Source: Amycolatopsis orientalis DSM 43388
GTDB lineage: Bacteria; Actinomycetota; Actinomycetes; Mycobacteriales; Pseudonocardiaceae
Length of the DNA stretch: 51,392 nucleotides
Direction: 5' to 3'
Assembly: GCF_000411975.1 (NCBI RefSeq)
Contig: NZ_ASXG01000106.1
Span: 8,835-60,226, forward strand
Positions 16,911-24,632 of this stretch are shown here, in pieces. The notes under the pieces are model-generated. The model did not search any database, was not told where the DNA came from, and saw nothing but the letters and a program-made list of their open reading frames with translations. Position numbers and translations under genes: made by a program. Position 1 is the stretch's first letter. Every line of letters starts with the position of its first letter.

Positions 16911-17336
16911 TCACGCCGTGACGACTTCGCCGTTCTCGATCTTCACGGCCACTTTGGACAGCGGCTGGCTCGCCGGTCCCTTCTTCACCTCGCCGGTCAG
17001 CGCGTCGAACACCGAACCGTGGCACGGACAGCTCGCCTGACCGTTCTGCGGCGGTTTCACGGTGCAGCCCTGGTGCGTGCAGACGACGCTGAAACAGACG
17101 ACCGTGCCCGCGGAGGGCTGTGCCACGAGCACGTCCTGCCCGTCCGGCGTTTTCGCGGATTTCGCTTGTCCCACCGGCACTTCGGCCAGCGCGATCACCT
17201 TTCCGCCCGGCTTCGGGGCGGCCTGTCCCGATCCGCCGTCGCCGCTCCCGCAAGCGGTGAGAGCGACGGCGGCGGTCCCCGCGACAGCCGCGCCGGAGAC
17301 GAGGACGGAACGGCGGGAGTGAAGTTCGGCAGTCAT
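16911..17336 (-). CDS. exported Rieske [2Fe-2S] protein
   Basis: A 141-residue ferredoxin-like electron carrier anchored outside the membrane. The N-terminus carries a twin-arginine SRRSVL (Arg8-Arg9) and a lipobox-like LTAC (Cys29), followed by a Gly/Ser linker. The cluster ligands are Cys86 and His88 in CTHQGC and Cys103 and His106 in CPCHG; Cys91 and Cys105 probably form the usual disulfide. The ATG at 17336 gives a complete Tat signal; a longer in-frame extension adds unrelated residues. Its redox partner is not evident nearby. Confidence 0.92.
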   Translation of the reverse strand: MTAELHSRRSVLVSGAAVAGTAAVALTACGSGDGGSGQAAPKPGGKVIALAEVPVGQAKSAKTPDGQDVLVAQPSAGTVVCFSVVCTHQGCTVKPPQNGQASCPCHGSVFDALTGEVKKGPASQPLSKVAVKIENGEVVTA

Positions 17337-17436
17337 GTCTCCTGCAACGAACCGGGACGGCTCCGGGTGCCGGTGAACCGTCCCGTTCGCCCGTGCGTGT
17401 AGTTCGTATCCGGGATCCGCGCGGAAGGAGACGCCC

Positions 17437-17820
17437 ATGTTGACCACCTGGATGCGAGTGCTGGGCGCGGCGGGCCTGGCCGGCTCCGCCGCGATCCACT
17501 TCTTCCTGTACTGGGGCAGCGGTTACGCGGACATCCCCGTGGTCGGGCCGCTCTTCCTGGTGAACGGTATCGCCGGCGTGGTCATCGCGGTCGCGCTGCT
17601 CGCCTGGCGACACTGGCTGCCGGCCTTCTTCACGCTGGGCTTCGGAGGCGTGACGCTGCTGGCCTACCTGCTGTCGGTGACGGTGGGCTTCTACGGCGTG
17701 CACGACCAGTTCAACAGCCAGTACGAGTACTGGGGCGTGATCACCGAAGCGGTCTGCGTGATCTGCGGCCTGGTGCTGCTGGTGCAGGCGATCCGCGCGA
17801 GGACGGCTCAGAACGCGTAG
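17437..17820 (+). CDS. small four-helix membrane protein
   Basis: A 127-residue protein with four hydrophobic segments (about residues 7-26, 35-57, 62-85 and 100-119), a DoxX-like or generic actinobacterial membrane-protein layout. Conserved-looking features are IHFFLYW at the first helix and NGIAGVVIAVALLAWRH at the second. It is divergent from the Rieske gene with a 100-base spacer and converges on the PPOX gene with a 13-base overlap. I do not recognise a function. Confidence 0.8.
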   Translation: MLTTWMRVLGAAGLAGSAAIHFFLYWGSGYADIPVVGPLFLVNGIAGVVIAVALLAWRHWLPAFFTLGFGGVTLLAYLLSVTVGFYGVHDQFNSQYEYWGVITEAVCVICGLVLLVQAIRARTAQNA

Positions 17821-18224
17821 CGGCGCACCTTCTCCGGGTGGATCACGACCCGGACCTGGGGGAGGTCCTGCAGCATTTTCACGCCGGCTTCGGCTTCGGG
17901 CGTGCTGAGGTCCCAGTACCGGGCGGCCAGCCTGCGGGCGAGGTCGTGCCCGCCGTCGGCCTCGATCGTGACCCTCCCGGCGACGGACACCCAGCGCTCC
18001 GGTTCCCCGACCGGCGCCGCGACGACGATCGACGCGCGCGGATCCTCGCGCAGCTGGCGGATCTTGGCCGAGTCCGGGGCGGTGAACAGCTGGATCGTGC
18101 CCTCGTCGGTGGCCTCGAACCACACCGGCCGGGGCTGCGGCGGCCGCGGTCCGGCGGCGACGGTCAGGAATCCGTGCAGGGGACGGCGGAGGAACTCGAG
18201 ATCGTGGTCGGTCAGAGTGCTCAT
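17808..18224 (-). CDS. pyridoxamine 5'-phosphate oxidase-family protein (PPOX/F420-type split barrel)
   Basis: A 138-residue split beta-barrel protein. Signs of the family are the early FLTVAAGPRPPQPRPVWFEATDEG, SAKIRQLREDPRASIVVAAP, then VSVAGRVTIEADG and a C-terminal RVVIHPEKVRRYAF. Relatives bind FMN or F420 and reduce varied substrates. The ATG at 18224 gives a complete first strand. It is divergent from the AraC-type regulator gene with an 82-base spacer. Confidence 0.87.
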   Translation of the reverse strand: MSTLTDHDLEFLRRPLHGFLTVAAGPRPPQPRPVWFEATDEGTIQLFTAPDSAKIRQLREDPRASIVVAAPVGEPERWVSVAGRVTIEADGGHDLARRLAARYWDLSTPEAEAGVKMLQDLPQVRVVIHPEKVRRYAF

Positions 18225-18306
18225 GCCGGGGATTCAACCGTGGGTGTTCGGACGATCCCATAGGTCATCCGCCGGATTTCCTGTCCATTCGTCTAATCTC
18301 GGCGGA

Positions 18307-19239
18307 GTGGACGCGTTCAGCGATTTGATCCGCGGGGTGCGGGCGCACGGTTCGTTGTTCGGCAGCACGGCCCTGTCCGCGCCGTGGTCGCTGCGCTTCG
18401 TGGACGGCGCTCCGCTCACTTTGTGCACGCTCTTGAGCGGCGAGGGCTGGATCGTGCCGGAAGACCACCCGCCGGAGCTGGTGCGCGCCCGCGAGACCAT
18501 CCTCGTCCGCGGCCCGTTCTCCTTCGTGGACAGCCTGGACACCACCGCCGCGCCGGTCGAATGCGGCGAGTTCTGCGCCACTCCCGACCAGGGCGGCACC
18601 CGGCACCGCCTGGGCTGGAACGATCCGCTTGACGGCGACACCACCCTGATCGTCGGCGCGTATCCGGTGCGCAGCCGCGGCCGGATGTCGGCGTTGCTGG
18701 ACGCGCTGCCGGTCGTCGTCCGGCCGCCTTCCCCGGCGGAGGAAGACCCGGTGCTGGACCATCTGGCCGCCGAACTGGCCGTCGACGCGCCCGGCCAGCA
18801 GATCGTCCTGGACCGCCTGCTGGACTGGATGCTGGTCTGCCTCCTGCGGGACTGGTTCGACCGTCCCGGCGGAACCCCGCCGCCGTGGTGGGCCGCCCAG
18901 CGGGACCCGGTGGTGGGCGCGGCTCTCCGCCTGCTGCACGAGGACCCGGCCGCCCCGTGGACGGTCGGCACGCTGGCAACGCGGACCGGAGTTTCGCGCT
19001 CCACGCTGGCCAAACGCTTCGCGGACCTGGTGGGGGAGCCGCCGATGACGTACCTGACCCGATGGCGGATGACCCTCGCCGCGGATCTGCTGGCCGAACA
19101 GCCGTCGATGTCGATTGCGGAGGTGGCGCGCGCGGTGGGGTACTCGGACGCGTTCGGGTTCAGTTCGGCTTTCAAGCGGCTTCGCGGCGTCAATCCGACT
19201 GGCTACCGGCGCTCTTCTCACGCCGGGGTTCCCGGCTGA
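18307..19239 (+). CDS. AraC-family transcriptional regulator
   Basis: A 310-residue regulator. The N-terminal half is a cupin-type AraC ligand-binding domain (about residues 1-180), and the C-terminal double helix-turn-helix spans about 205-305, with SRSTLAKRFADLVGEPPMTYLTRWRM and VGYSDAFGFSSAFKRLRGVNPTGYR split over its two recognition units. The GTG at 18307 starts the cupin (VDAFSDLIRG). The divergent PPOX gene is the most likely target by position. The effector is unknown. Confidence 0.9.
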   Translation: MDAFSDLIRGVRAHGSLFGSTALSAPWSLRFVDGAPLTLCTLLSGEGWIVPEDHPPELVRARETILVRGPFSFVDSLDTTAAPVECGEFCATPDQGGTRHRLGWNDPLDGDTTLIVGAYPVRSRGRMSALLDALPVVVRPPSPAEEDPVLDHLAAELAVDAPGQQIVLDRLLDWMLVCLLRDWFDRPGGTPPPWWAAQRDPVVGAALRLLHEDPAAPWTVGTLATRTGVSRSTLAKRFADLVGEPPMTYLTRWRMTLAADLLAEQPSMSIAEVARAVGYSDAFGFSSAFKRLRGVNPTGYRRSSHAGVPG

Positions 19240-19278
19240 AGGCACCCCCACCGAGTGAACCTTCCGGCGTGTCGCGCA

Positions 19279-19293
19279 CGAGGGGTCCCCTCG
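19279..19293. terminator. short GC hairpin after AraC gene
   Basis: A 7-bp stem, cgagggg and cccctcg, around a single base, 40 bases past the araC-type gene and 51 before the prepilin peptidase gene. No T-run follows. A weak terminator is the likeliest reading. Confidence 0.4.
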
Positions 19294-19343
19294 CACCCTG
19301 ATTCGTTTGCCCTGGTCCAGGCGGTGGCGACAGGCTTGGCCAC

Positions 19344-20189
19344 ATGGTCCTGATCCCAGTGCTCGCGGCCGGGGCGGTGGTTCCCGTGCTGCTGGTGATG
19401 ACGAAGAAAGCCGGCGCCCCGGTCTCTGCCGTGCTCGGCCTGACCGCCGCCGTCGCGGCAGTTGCCGTGGCCGCGTCGCGTGCCGACGCGGGCGCGTTCC
19501 CGGCGTGGTGGTTGCCGGTGGCGTGGCTGGTCTCGGTGCTCGGCGTACCGCTCGCGCTGGCCGATGCGCGACACCGCCGTCTTCCGGACGTCCTCACCCT
19601 GCCCGCTTACCCCGCTGTCGCGCTGACACTCACCCTCGCCGCCGTCAGCGGCGGAGGATGGCGGCTGGCTGCCGGGGCGGTCCTGGGATGCCTGCTGTTC
19701 GGCGGGACGCACCTGATCGTGCACCGCTTGTCGGCCGGTGGCCTGGGTCCCGGGGACGTGAAACTGGCCGGGTCCTTCGGCGCTGTCCTGGGCGCGGTCG
19801 GCGGGCTGGCTCCCGCGGTGGCGGCGGTGCTGGCGGCGATGGTGAGCCTGGCGGCGGTGGTGCCGAGGTGGCTGATGCGCCGGTTCCGTCGAATGCGGGG
19901 GCCTGGGGCTTCTGTCCGGTCCGCCTTCGCGGCAGCGCGCTCACCCGGCATCGAGCCGGCCGGCGGCTTGTCGCCGCGTGCTGAACCGGAAGGAGGATCC
20001 GGCGAGCCGACGTCGAGTCTCGTACCGCGGGAGGCTGAGCCGGTTCGGCCGTCCGTGCCGGCCGACGTCGGCTTGGTGCGGCCCGCCCGCGTCCGCGCCG
20101 GTCCGCTCCGCGTCCCGTATGGCCCGGGCCTCGTTCTGGCCACCTGGGCGTGCGCGGTCTTCCCAGCCGCTGGAACGGGCATCGCCTGA
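19344..20189 (+). CDS. A24-type prepilin peptidase with large C-terminal insert
   Basis: A 281-residue polytopic aspartic peptidase that would process type IV/Tad-like prepilins at the membrane. The two catalytic aspartates are visible: Asp74 in LADARHRRLPD and Asp138 in GPGDVKLAG. After the fifth hydrophobic segment (to about 175) there is a 75-residue Pro/Arg/Ser/Glu-rich hydrophilic stretch before the final VPYGPGLVLATW segment, which usually follows directly in family members. There is no N-terminal methylase zinc domain. No pilin or Tad genes lie nearby; the position ahead of aroC is common in actinobacteria. Confidence 0.88.
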   Translation: MVLIPVLAAGAVVPVLLVMTKKAGAPVSAVLGLTAAVAAVAVAASRADAGAFPAWWLPVAWLVSVLGVPLALADARHRRLPDVLTLPAYPAVALTLTLAAVSGGGWRLAAGAVLGCLLFGGTHLIVHRLSAGGLGPGDVKLAGSFGAVLGAVGGLAPAVAAVLAAMVSLAAVVPRWLMRRFRRMRGPGASVRSAFAAARSPGIEPAGGLSPRAEPEGGSGEPTSSLVPREAEPVRPSVPADVGLVRPARVRAGPLRVPYGPGLVLATWACAVFPAAGTGIA

Positions 20190-20238
20190 GGCCAGGGGCT
20201 CTGCCCGGCCCGCGGACCGGCCGTGACAGGATTGGCCG

Positions 20239-21426
20239 GTGCTGCGCTGGATCACCGCTGGAGAATCGCACGGACCCGCCCTCGCCGCTGTGCTCGAAGG
20301 GCTGCCTGCCGGGGTGGAGGTGACGACCTCGGACCTGTCCGCGCAGCTCGCGCGGCGCCGGCTCGGGTTCGGCCGCAGCCCGCGGATGGGCTTCGAGACC
20401 GACCAGGTCCAGTTCCTCGGCGGGGTCCGGCACGGGGTCACCCAGGGCGGCCCGATCGCCGTCCAGATCGAGAACGCCGAGTGGCCCAAGTGGGAGAAGG
20501 TCATGGCGGCCGACCCGGTCGACGAGGCCGAGCTCGCCGGGCTCGCCCGCAACGAGCCGCTGACCCGGCCCCGCCCGGGGCACGCCGACCTGCCCGGGAT
20601 GCAGAAGTACGGCTTCGACGAGGCCCGTCCCGTGCTGGAGCGCGCCAGCGCCCGCGAGACGGCCTCGCGGACCGCGCTCGGCACGGTCGCGCGGAACTTC
20701 CTGCGGCAGCTGCTCGGGGCCGAGGTGTTGAGCCACGTCGTCTCGATCGGCGGGGCGGAGGCTCCCGACGGCCCGCTTCCGCAGCCGGGCGACCTCGCCG
20801 CGATCGACGAGAGCCCGGTGCGCGCGTTCTCGGCCGAGGGGACCGAGGCGATGGTCGCCGAGGTCGACGCGGTGCGGAAGGCCGGCGACACCGTCGGCGG
20901 CGTGATCGAGGTGATCGTCTACGGCCTGCCGCCGGGCCTCGGCTCGCACGTGCACTGGGACCGGCGTCTCGACGCGCGGCTCGCCGGCGCGCTGATGGGC
21001 GTGCAGGCGATGAAGGGCGTCGAGGTCGGCGACGGTTTCACCACCGCACGCCGCTGGGGCAGCCAGGCACACGACGAGATCGACCGCGGCACCGGGCCGG
21101 TCGGCGTCACGCGCCGGTCGAACCGCGCGGGCGGGCTCGAGGGCGGCATCACCAACGGCGAACCGCTGCGGGTGCGCGTCGCGATGAAGCCGATCTCGAC
21201 CGTGCCCAAGGCACTGTCCACAGTGGACGTCCGGACCGGCGAGCCCGCCGTGGCGATCCACCAGCGCTCCGACGTGTGCGCGGTGCCGCGCGCGGGCGTG
21301 GTGCTGGAATCGGTCGTGGCGCTGGTCGTCGCGGACGCGGCGCTGGAGAAGTTCGGCGGCGACTCTCTGGCCGAGACCCGGCGCAACGCGCAGGCGTACC
21401 TGAAGGCGCTCGAGGAGCGCTGGTGA
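20239..21426 (+). CDS. aroC: chorismate synthase
   Basis: Last step of the shikimate pathway: 5-enolpyruvylshikimate-3-phosphate to chorismate, needing reduced FMN. The 395 residues have the three usual signatures: GESHGPALAAVLEG near the start (His11), RPGHADLPGMQKYGFDEARPVLERASARET in the middle (given here only as position about 112-141), and RSNRAGGLEGGITNGEPL. The GTG at 20239 is the only start that keeps MLRWITAGES. It heads an aroC-aroK-aroB-aroQ run and overlaps aroK by four bases. Confidence 0.97.
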   Translation: MLRWITAGESHGPALAAVLEGLPAGVEVTTSDLSAQLARRRLGFGRSPRMGFETDQVQFLGGVRHGVTQGGPIAVQIENAEWPKWEKVMAADPVDEAELAGLARNEPLTRPRPGHADLPGMQKYGFDEARPVLERASARETASRTALGTVARNFLRQLLGAEVLSHVVSIGGAEAPDGPLPQPGDLAAIDESPVRAFSAEGTEAMVAEVDAVRKAGDTVGGVIEVIVYGLPPGLGSHVHWDRRLDARLAGALMGVQAMKGVEVGDGFTTARRWGSQAHDEIDRGTGPVGVTRRSNRAGGLEGGITNGEPLRVRVAMKPISTVPKALSTVDVRTGEPAVAIHQRSDVCAVPRAGVVLESVVALVVADAALEKFGGDSLAETRRNAQAYLKALEERW

Positions 21427-21947
21427 GCCCGCGCGCGGTTGTCGTCGGACCGCCGGGCTCCGGCAAGAGCACGGTCGGCCCGCTGCTGGCCGCCGCGCTC
21501 GGCGTGAGCTTCCGCGACACGGACGACGACATCGTCGCCCGTGCCGGACGCGCCATCTCGGACATCTTCGCCGACGACGGCGAACCGGCCTTCCGCGCGC
21601 TCGAGGAGGAAGCGGTCGCCACCGCCCTCGCTGAACACGACGGAGTCCTTTCCCTCGGCGGCGGCGCCCCGCTCGCGCCGGGCACCCGCGCCCGGCTTCG
21701 AGACCACACGGTGGTTTTCCTGAACGTCGGGCTCGCCGCCGGAGTGCAGCGCACCGGGATGTCCAGCGCCCGCCCGCTGCTCGCCGGCATCAACCCGCGC
21801 GCCACCTTCAAGGCCCTGCTCGACCAGCGGCTGCCGGTGTACCGCGAGGTGGCGACCGTCGAGATCGAGACCGACCACCTGACGCCCGAAGAGGTCGTCG
21901 CGGCCGCGGTCGCCGCCCTCGAACCCGAACGGGTCCGCGAACAGTGA
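21423..21947 (+). CDS. aroK: shikimate kinase
   Basis: Phosphorylates shikimate at O3 with ATP. The 174 residues contain the P-loop GPPGSGKST (residues 9-17), the shikimate-binding DTDDDI segment, GGGAPL and a lid-region Arg in SSARPLL. The GTG overlaps the aroC stop (GTGA). The C-terminus ends with another GTGA at 21944, the start of the Arg-rich reading frame that separates it from aroB. Confidence 0.95.
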   Translation: MSPRAVVVGPPGSGKSTVGPLLAAALGVSFRDTDDDIVARAGRAISDIFADDGEPAFRALEEEAVATALAEHDGVLSLGGGAPLAPGTRARLRDHTVVFLNVGLAAGVQRTGMSSARPLLAGINPRATFKALLDQRLPVYREVATVEIETDHLTPEEVVAAAVAALEPERVREQ

Positions 21948-22639
21948 CCCGCCCCCGGCCCGGACCCGGCCAGCCCGGCGCCGCCCGGCTGTCCGCGCCG
22001 AGCCGCGCGCGGTCCGCGGCCTGGCCCCGGCCCGGCCAGCGAGACCGGCCAGCCTCACGTCTTTTGGAGACCGCTCCGCGAGACCGGCGAGCCTCACGTC
22101 TTTTAGAGACCGGTCGGCGAGACTGGCTGGCCTGGTGTCGGCTGGAGACCGGTCGGCGAGACCGGCGAGCCTCACGTCTTTTAGAGGCCGGTCGGCGAGA
22201 CTGGCTGGCCTGGTGTCGGCTGGAGACCGGTCGGCGAGACCGGCGAGCCTCACGTCTTTTAGAGACCGGTCGGCGAGACTGGTCAGCCTGGTGTCGGCTG
22301 GAGGCCGGTCGGCGAGACCGACCAGCCTCGCGTCCGCCGGAGACCGGTCCGCGAGACTGGTCAGCCTGGTGTCGGCTGGAGACCGGCCCGCCAGCCCGGC
22401 CAGCCTCGCGTCCGCCGGAGATCGGTCGGCGAGGCCGGGTCTGTCGTGACCGGCGAACCCCAGTCACCCCGAACGGTGGGCACCGAGTCGGGTCGTGCGG
22501 TACCGGTCAGCCGGTCCCGCCCGCGTCGGCCTTTCCGTTCGGGAACGAGCATCCCGTCCGCGTCGTCCGCGTCGGCCGGAAGCAGCCGATGCCCTCGATC
22601 CACCGTCCAGTCCAGGACCGCCCGGTCCGGGAGCAGTGA
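21944..22639 (+). CDS. possible Arg/Pro-rich protein built on a minisatellite
   Basis: A 231-residue frame I do not recognise. Its GTG overlaps the aroK stop (GTGA), and its TGA lies 8 bases before the aroB start with aroB's AGGAG over the stop, both typical of an operon member. In the last 44 codons I counted about 89 percent GC at third positions against 50 percent at second positions, a coding pattern. The first 28 codons are similar. The middle is ten 39-base repeats giving 13-residue units (RRDRRASRLLETG and RRDWLAWCRLETG types) with much poorer codon bias and openness in several frames. It may be a small protein swollen by repeats, a relic, or a spacer. Confidence 0.45.
   Translation: MTRPRPGPGQPGAARLSAPSRARSAAWPRPGQRDRPASRLLETAPRDRRASRLLETGRRDWLAWCRLETGRRDRRASRLLEAGRRDWLAWCRLETGRRDRRASRLLETGRRDWSAWCRLEAGRRDRPASRPPETGPRDWSAWCRLETGPPARPASRPPEIGRRGRVCRDRRTPVTPNGGHRVGSCGTGQPVPPASAFPFGNEHPVRVVRVGRKQPMPSIHRPVQDRPVREQ
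22039..22428. repeat. 39-bp minisatellite, ten units
   Basis: Units start at 22039, 22078, 22117, 22156, 22195, 22234, 22273, 22312, 22351 and 22390, each exactly 39 bases; a degenerate eleventh begins at 22429. Each starts gcgagac or close to it. Type A continues as cgg(c/g)gagcctcacgtctttt, type B as tggctggcctggtgtcggct, and late units are a C type with cctcgcgtccgccgg. From unit 2 on, types alternate strictly (A B A B A B C B C), so the true replicating unit may be a 78-base dimer. Confidence 0.97.
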
Positions 22640-22647
22640 GGAGAACC

Positions 22648-23763
22648 GTGTCCGCCACCCCGCCCGTCCGGATCCGGGTCGCCACCGCGCAGCCGTACGA
22701 CGTGCTCGTCGGGCGCGGCCTGCTCGGCGAACTCACCGAGCAGCTCGCCGACGCGTCGAAGGTCGCGCTGATCCACCCGCCGACGCTCACCGCCACCGCC
22801 GAGGCCGTCCGCGACGAGCTGGCCGCCGCCGGACTCGACGCGCATCGCGTCGAGATCCCCGACGCGGAGGACGGCAAGGCCTTCTCGGTCGCCAGTTTCT
22901 GCTGGGAGGTGCTCGGCCGGATCGGGCTGGACCGCCGCGGCGTGGTCGTCGGGCTCGGCGGCGGGGCGGTCACGGACCTCGCCGGGTTCGTCGCGGGCAC
23001 CTGGATGCGCGGCGTCCGGCTGGTGAACGTGCCGACGACGCTGCTCGGCATGGTCGACGCGGCCGTCGGCGGCAAGACCGGGATCAACACCGAAGCGGGC
23101 AAGAACCTCGTCGGCGTCTTCCACGAGCCCTCTGCCGTCCTGGTCGACCTCGCGACGCTGGAATCCTTGCCGCGCAACGAACTCGTCGCCGGAATGGCCG
23201 AGATCGTCAAGACCGGTTTCATCGCCGACCCGCGGATCCTCGAACTGATCGAGGCCGACCCGGAGCAAGCGCTCGACCCGGCCGGCGACGTGCTCGCCGA
23301 ACTGGTCCGCCGCTCGATCCAGGTGAAGGCCGACGTCGTCGCGGCCGACCTGCGCGAGTCCGACCTGCGCGAAATCCTCAACTACGGCCACACCCTCGGC
23401 CACGCCATCGAACGCCGCGAGCGCTACCGCTGGCGGCACGGCGCGGCGGTCAGCGTCGGCCTGGTGTTCGCCGCGGAACTGGCCCGCCTGGCCGGCCGCC
23501 TCGACGACGCCACCGCCGACCGGCACGCTTCGGTGCTCAAGCTGATCGGCCTGCCCACCACCTACGCGCCGGACGCGCTGCCCCAGCTGCTGGAAACCAT
23601 GAAGGGCGACAAGAAAACCCGCTCCGGCGTGCTGCGGTTCGTCGTCCTCGACGGACTCGGCAAACCCGGCCGGCTGGAAGGCCCCGACCCGTCGCTGCTC
23701 GCCGCCGCCTACTCGGCGATCGCGGCCGAGACCCCGGAAAACGGCGGGAGCGTGCTGCTGTGA
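22648..23763 (+). CDS. aroB: 3-dehydroquinate synthase
   Basis: Second step of the shikimate pathway, an NAD- and zinc-dependent cyclisation of DAHP. The 371 residues contain GGGAVTDLAGFVAGTWMRG (NAD loop), PTTLLGMVDAAVGGKTGIN, KNLVGVFHEP and the zinc-ligand region NYGHTLGHAIE with RHGAAV. The GTG at 22648 has AGGAG eight bases upstream and begins just before the first conserved strand (VRIRVATAQPYDVLVG). Overlaps aroQ by four bases. Confidence 0.96.
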   Translation: MSATPPVRIRVATAQPYDVLVGRGLLGELTEQLADASKVALIHPPTLTATAEAVRDELAAAGLDAHRVEIPDAEDGKAFSVASFCWEVLGRIGLDRRGVVVGLGGGAVTDLAGFVAGTWMRGVRLVNVPTTLLGMVDAAVGGKTGINTEAGKNLVGVFHEPSAVLVDLATLESLPRNELVAGMAEIVKTGFIADPRILELIEADPEQALDPAGDVLAELVRRSIQVKADVVAADLRESDLREILNYGHTLGHAIERRERYRWRHGAAVSVGLVFAAELARLAGRLDDATADRHASVLKLIGLPTTYAPDALPQLLETMKGDKKTRSGVLRFVVLDGLGKPGRLEGPDPSLLAAAYSAIAAETPENGGSVLL

Positions 23764-24191
23764 AAGCGTTCGTGTTCAACGGCCCCAACCTCGGCCGCCT
23801 CGGCAAGCGCGAGCCGTCCGTCTACGGCTCCACCACGCACGACGACCTCGCCCAGCTGTGCGTCGCGACCGGCCGGGAACTGGGTCTCGACGTCGAGGTG
23901 CGCCAGACCGACCACGAGGGCGAGATGATCGGCTGGCTGCACGAGGCCGCCGACGCGGGCGCACCGGTCGTGCTGAACGCCGGCGCGTGGACGCACTACT
24001 CGATCGCCGTCCGCGACGCCGCCGCCCAGCTCACCGCACCGCTGATCGAACTGCACATCAGCAACGTGCACAAACGCGAGGAATTCCGGCACCACAGCGT
24101 GCTTTCCGACATCGCGACCGGGGTGATCGCCGGTCTCGGGGTGGAGGGTTACGGGCTCGCGTTGCGGTGGATTGCCGCGCGTTCGTCCTGA
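23760..24191 (+). CDS. aroQ: type II 3-dehydroquinate dehydratase
   Basis: Third step of the shikimate pathway. The 143 residues match the type II dodecameric enzyme: FNGPNLGRLGKREPSVYG with the catalytic Arg and Tyr22, QTDHEGEMIGWLHEA, LNAGAWTHYSIAVRDA, and ELHISNVHKREEFRHHS with His99. The usual (S/C)NHEGE is TDHEGE here. The GTG overlaps the aroB stop. It ends the aro run; 91-base repeats follow immediately. Confidence 0.96.
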   Translation: MKAFVFNGPNLGRLGKREPSVYGSTTHDDLAQLCVATGRELGLDVEVRQTDHEGEMIGWLHEAADAGAPVVLNAGAWTHYSIAVRDAAAQLTAPLIELHISNVHKREEFRHHSVLSDIATGVIAGLGVEGYGLALRWIAARSS

Positions 24192-24632
24192 GCTGGCGGG
24201 CGGAAAGCCACCCCGGGCGGGCGGTTCACGGCCGCCTGGCGTGCTTGCGGTGTCGTGCCCGGCGGGTTGCGGCGTGTTCCCCCTGCACTCGCGGCCGAAA
24301 TCCACCCGGCAGGCACTTCGTAGCCGCCCGGCGTGCTTGCGGTCTCGTGACAGGCGGGTCGCGACGCATGCCGTTGCCCTCGCGGCCGGAAAACACCTCC
24401 GGCGGGCCAAAAGCCGCACCGCGCTCTCCGACAGCGCAACCGCAGTGAGCTGAGGCCTCGGCGGTGCAATGGGGCGTAGCGCAAGCTGCCTGTAAGCAGC
24501 GAAGCACCCGGATCCACCGATACAGCCTCCTTTCCCGCACGAAAGCAAGCCCCCGGTAAAACCCGCTGACCGCGCGGCGCATGCGCCATGTCGTTCACCC
24601 ATCCGGTGCCGTTGTCGCTACACTCGGCGATC
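24192..24632. other. gene-free spacer after aroQ
   Basis: A 441-base stretch with no supported gene. The first half is the 91-bp repeat. The rest, 24431-24632, is unique sequence leading to the lipoprotein gene, in which I see no clear promoter or terminator. Confidence 0.7.
24200..24430. repeat. 91-bp tandem repeat, about 2.5 copies
   Basis: Copies begin at 24200, 24291 and 24382 (period exactly 91), each opening with gcgg(c)c-g-aaa. The first two share blocks such as cggcgtgcttgcggt, tcgtg and ggcgggt; the third is truncated at about 24430. Divergence between copies is moderate, so the duplication is not very recent. It starts 8 bases after the aroQ stop. Confidence 0.85.

Noticed and set aside
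20919..22253. 444-codon minus-strand frame over aroC, aroK and the minisatellite with LADRS-type 13-residue repeats
   Set aside because: The 39-base period is divisible by three, so several frames stay open; the rest of this frame is antisense to two certain genes.
24192..24632. Small genes in the spacer after aroQ
   Set aside because: The frames run over the 91-base repeat in several phases and have no binding sites or bias.
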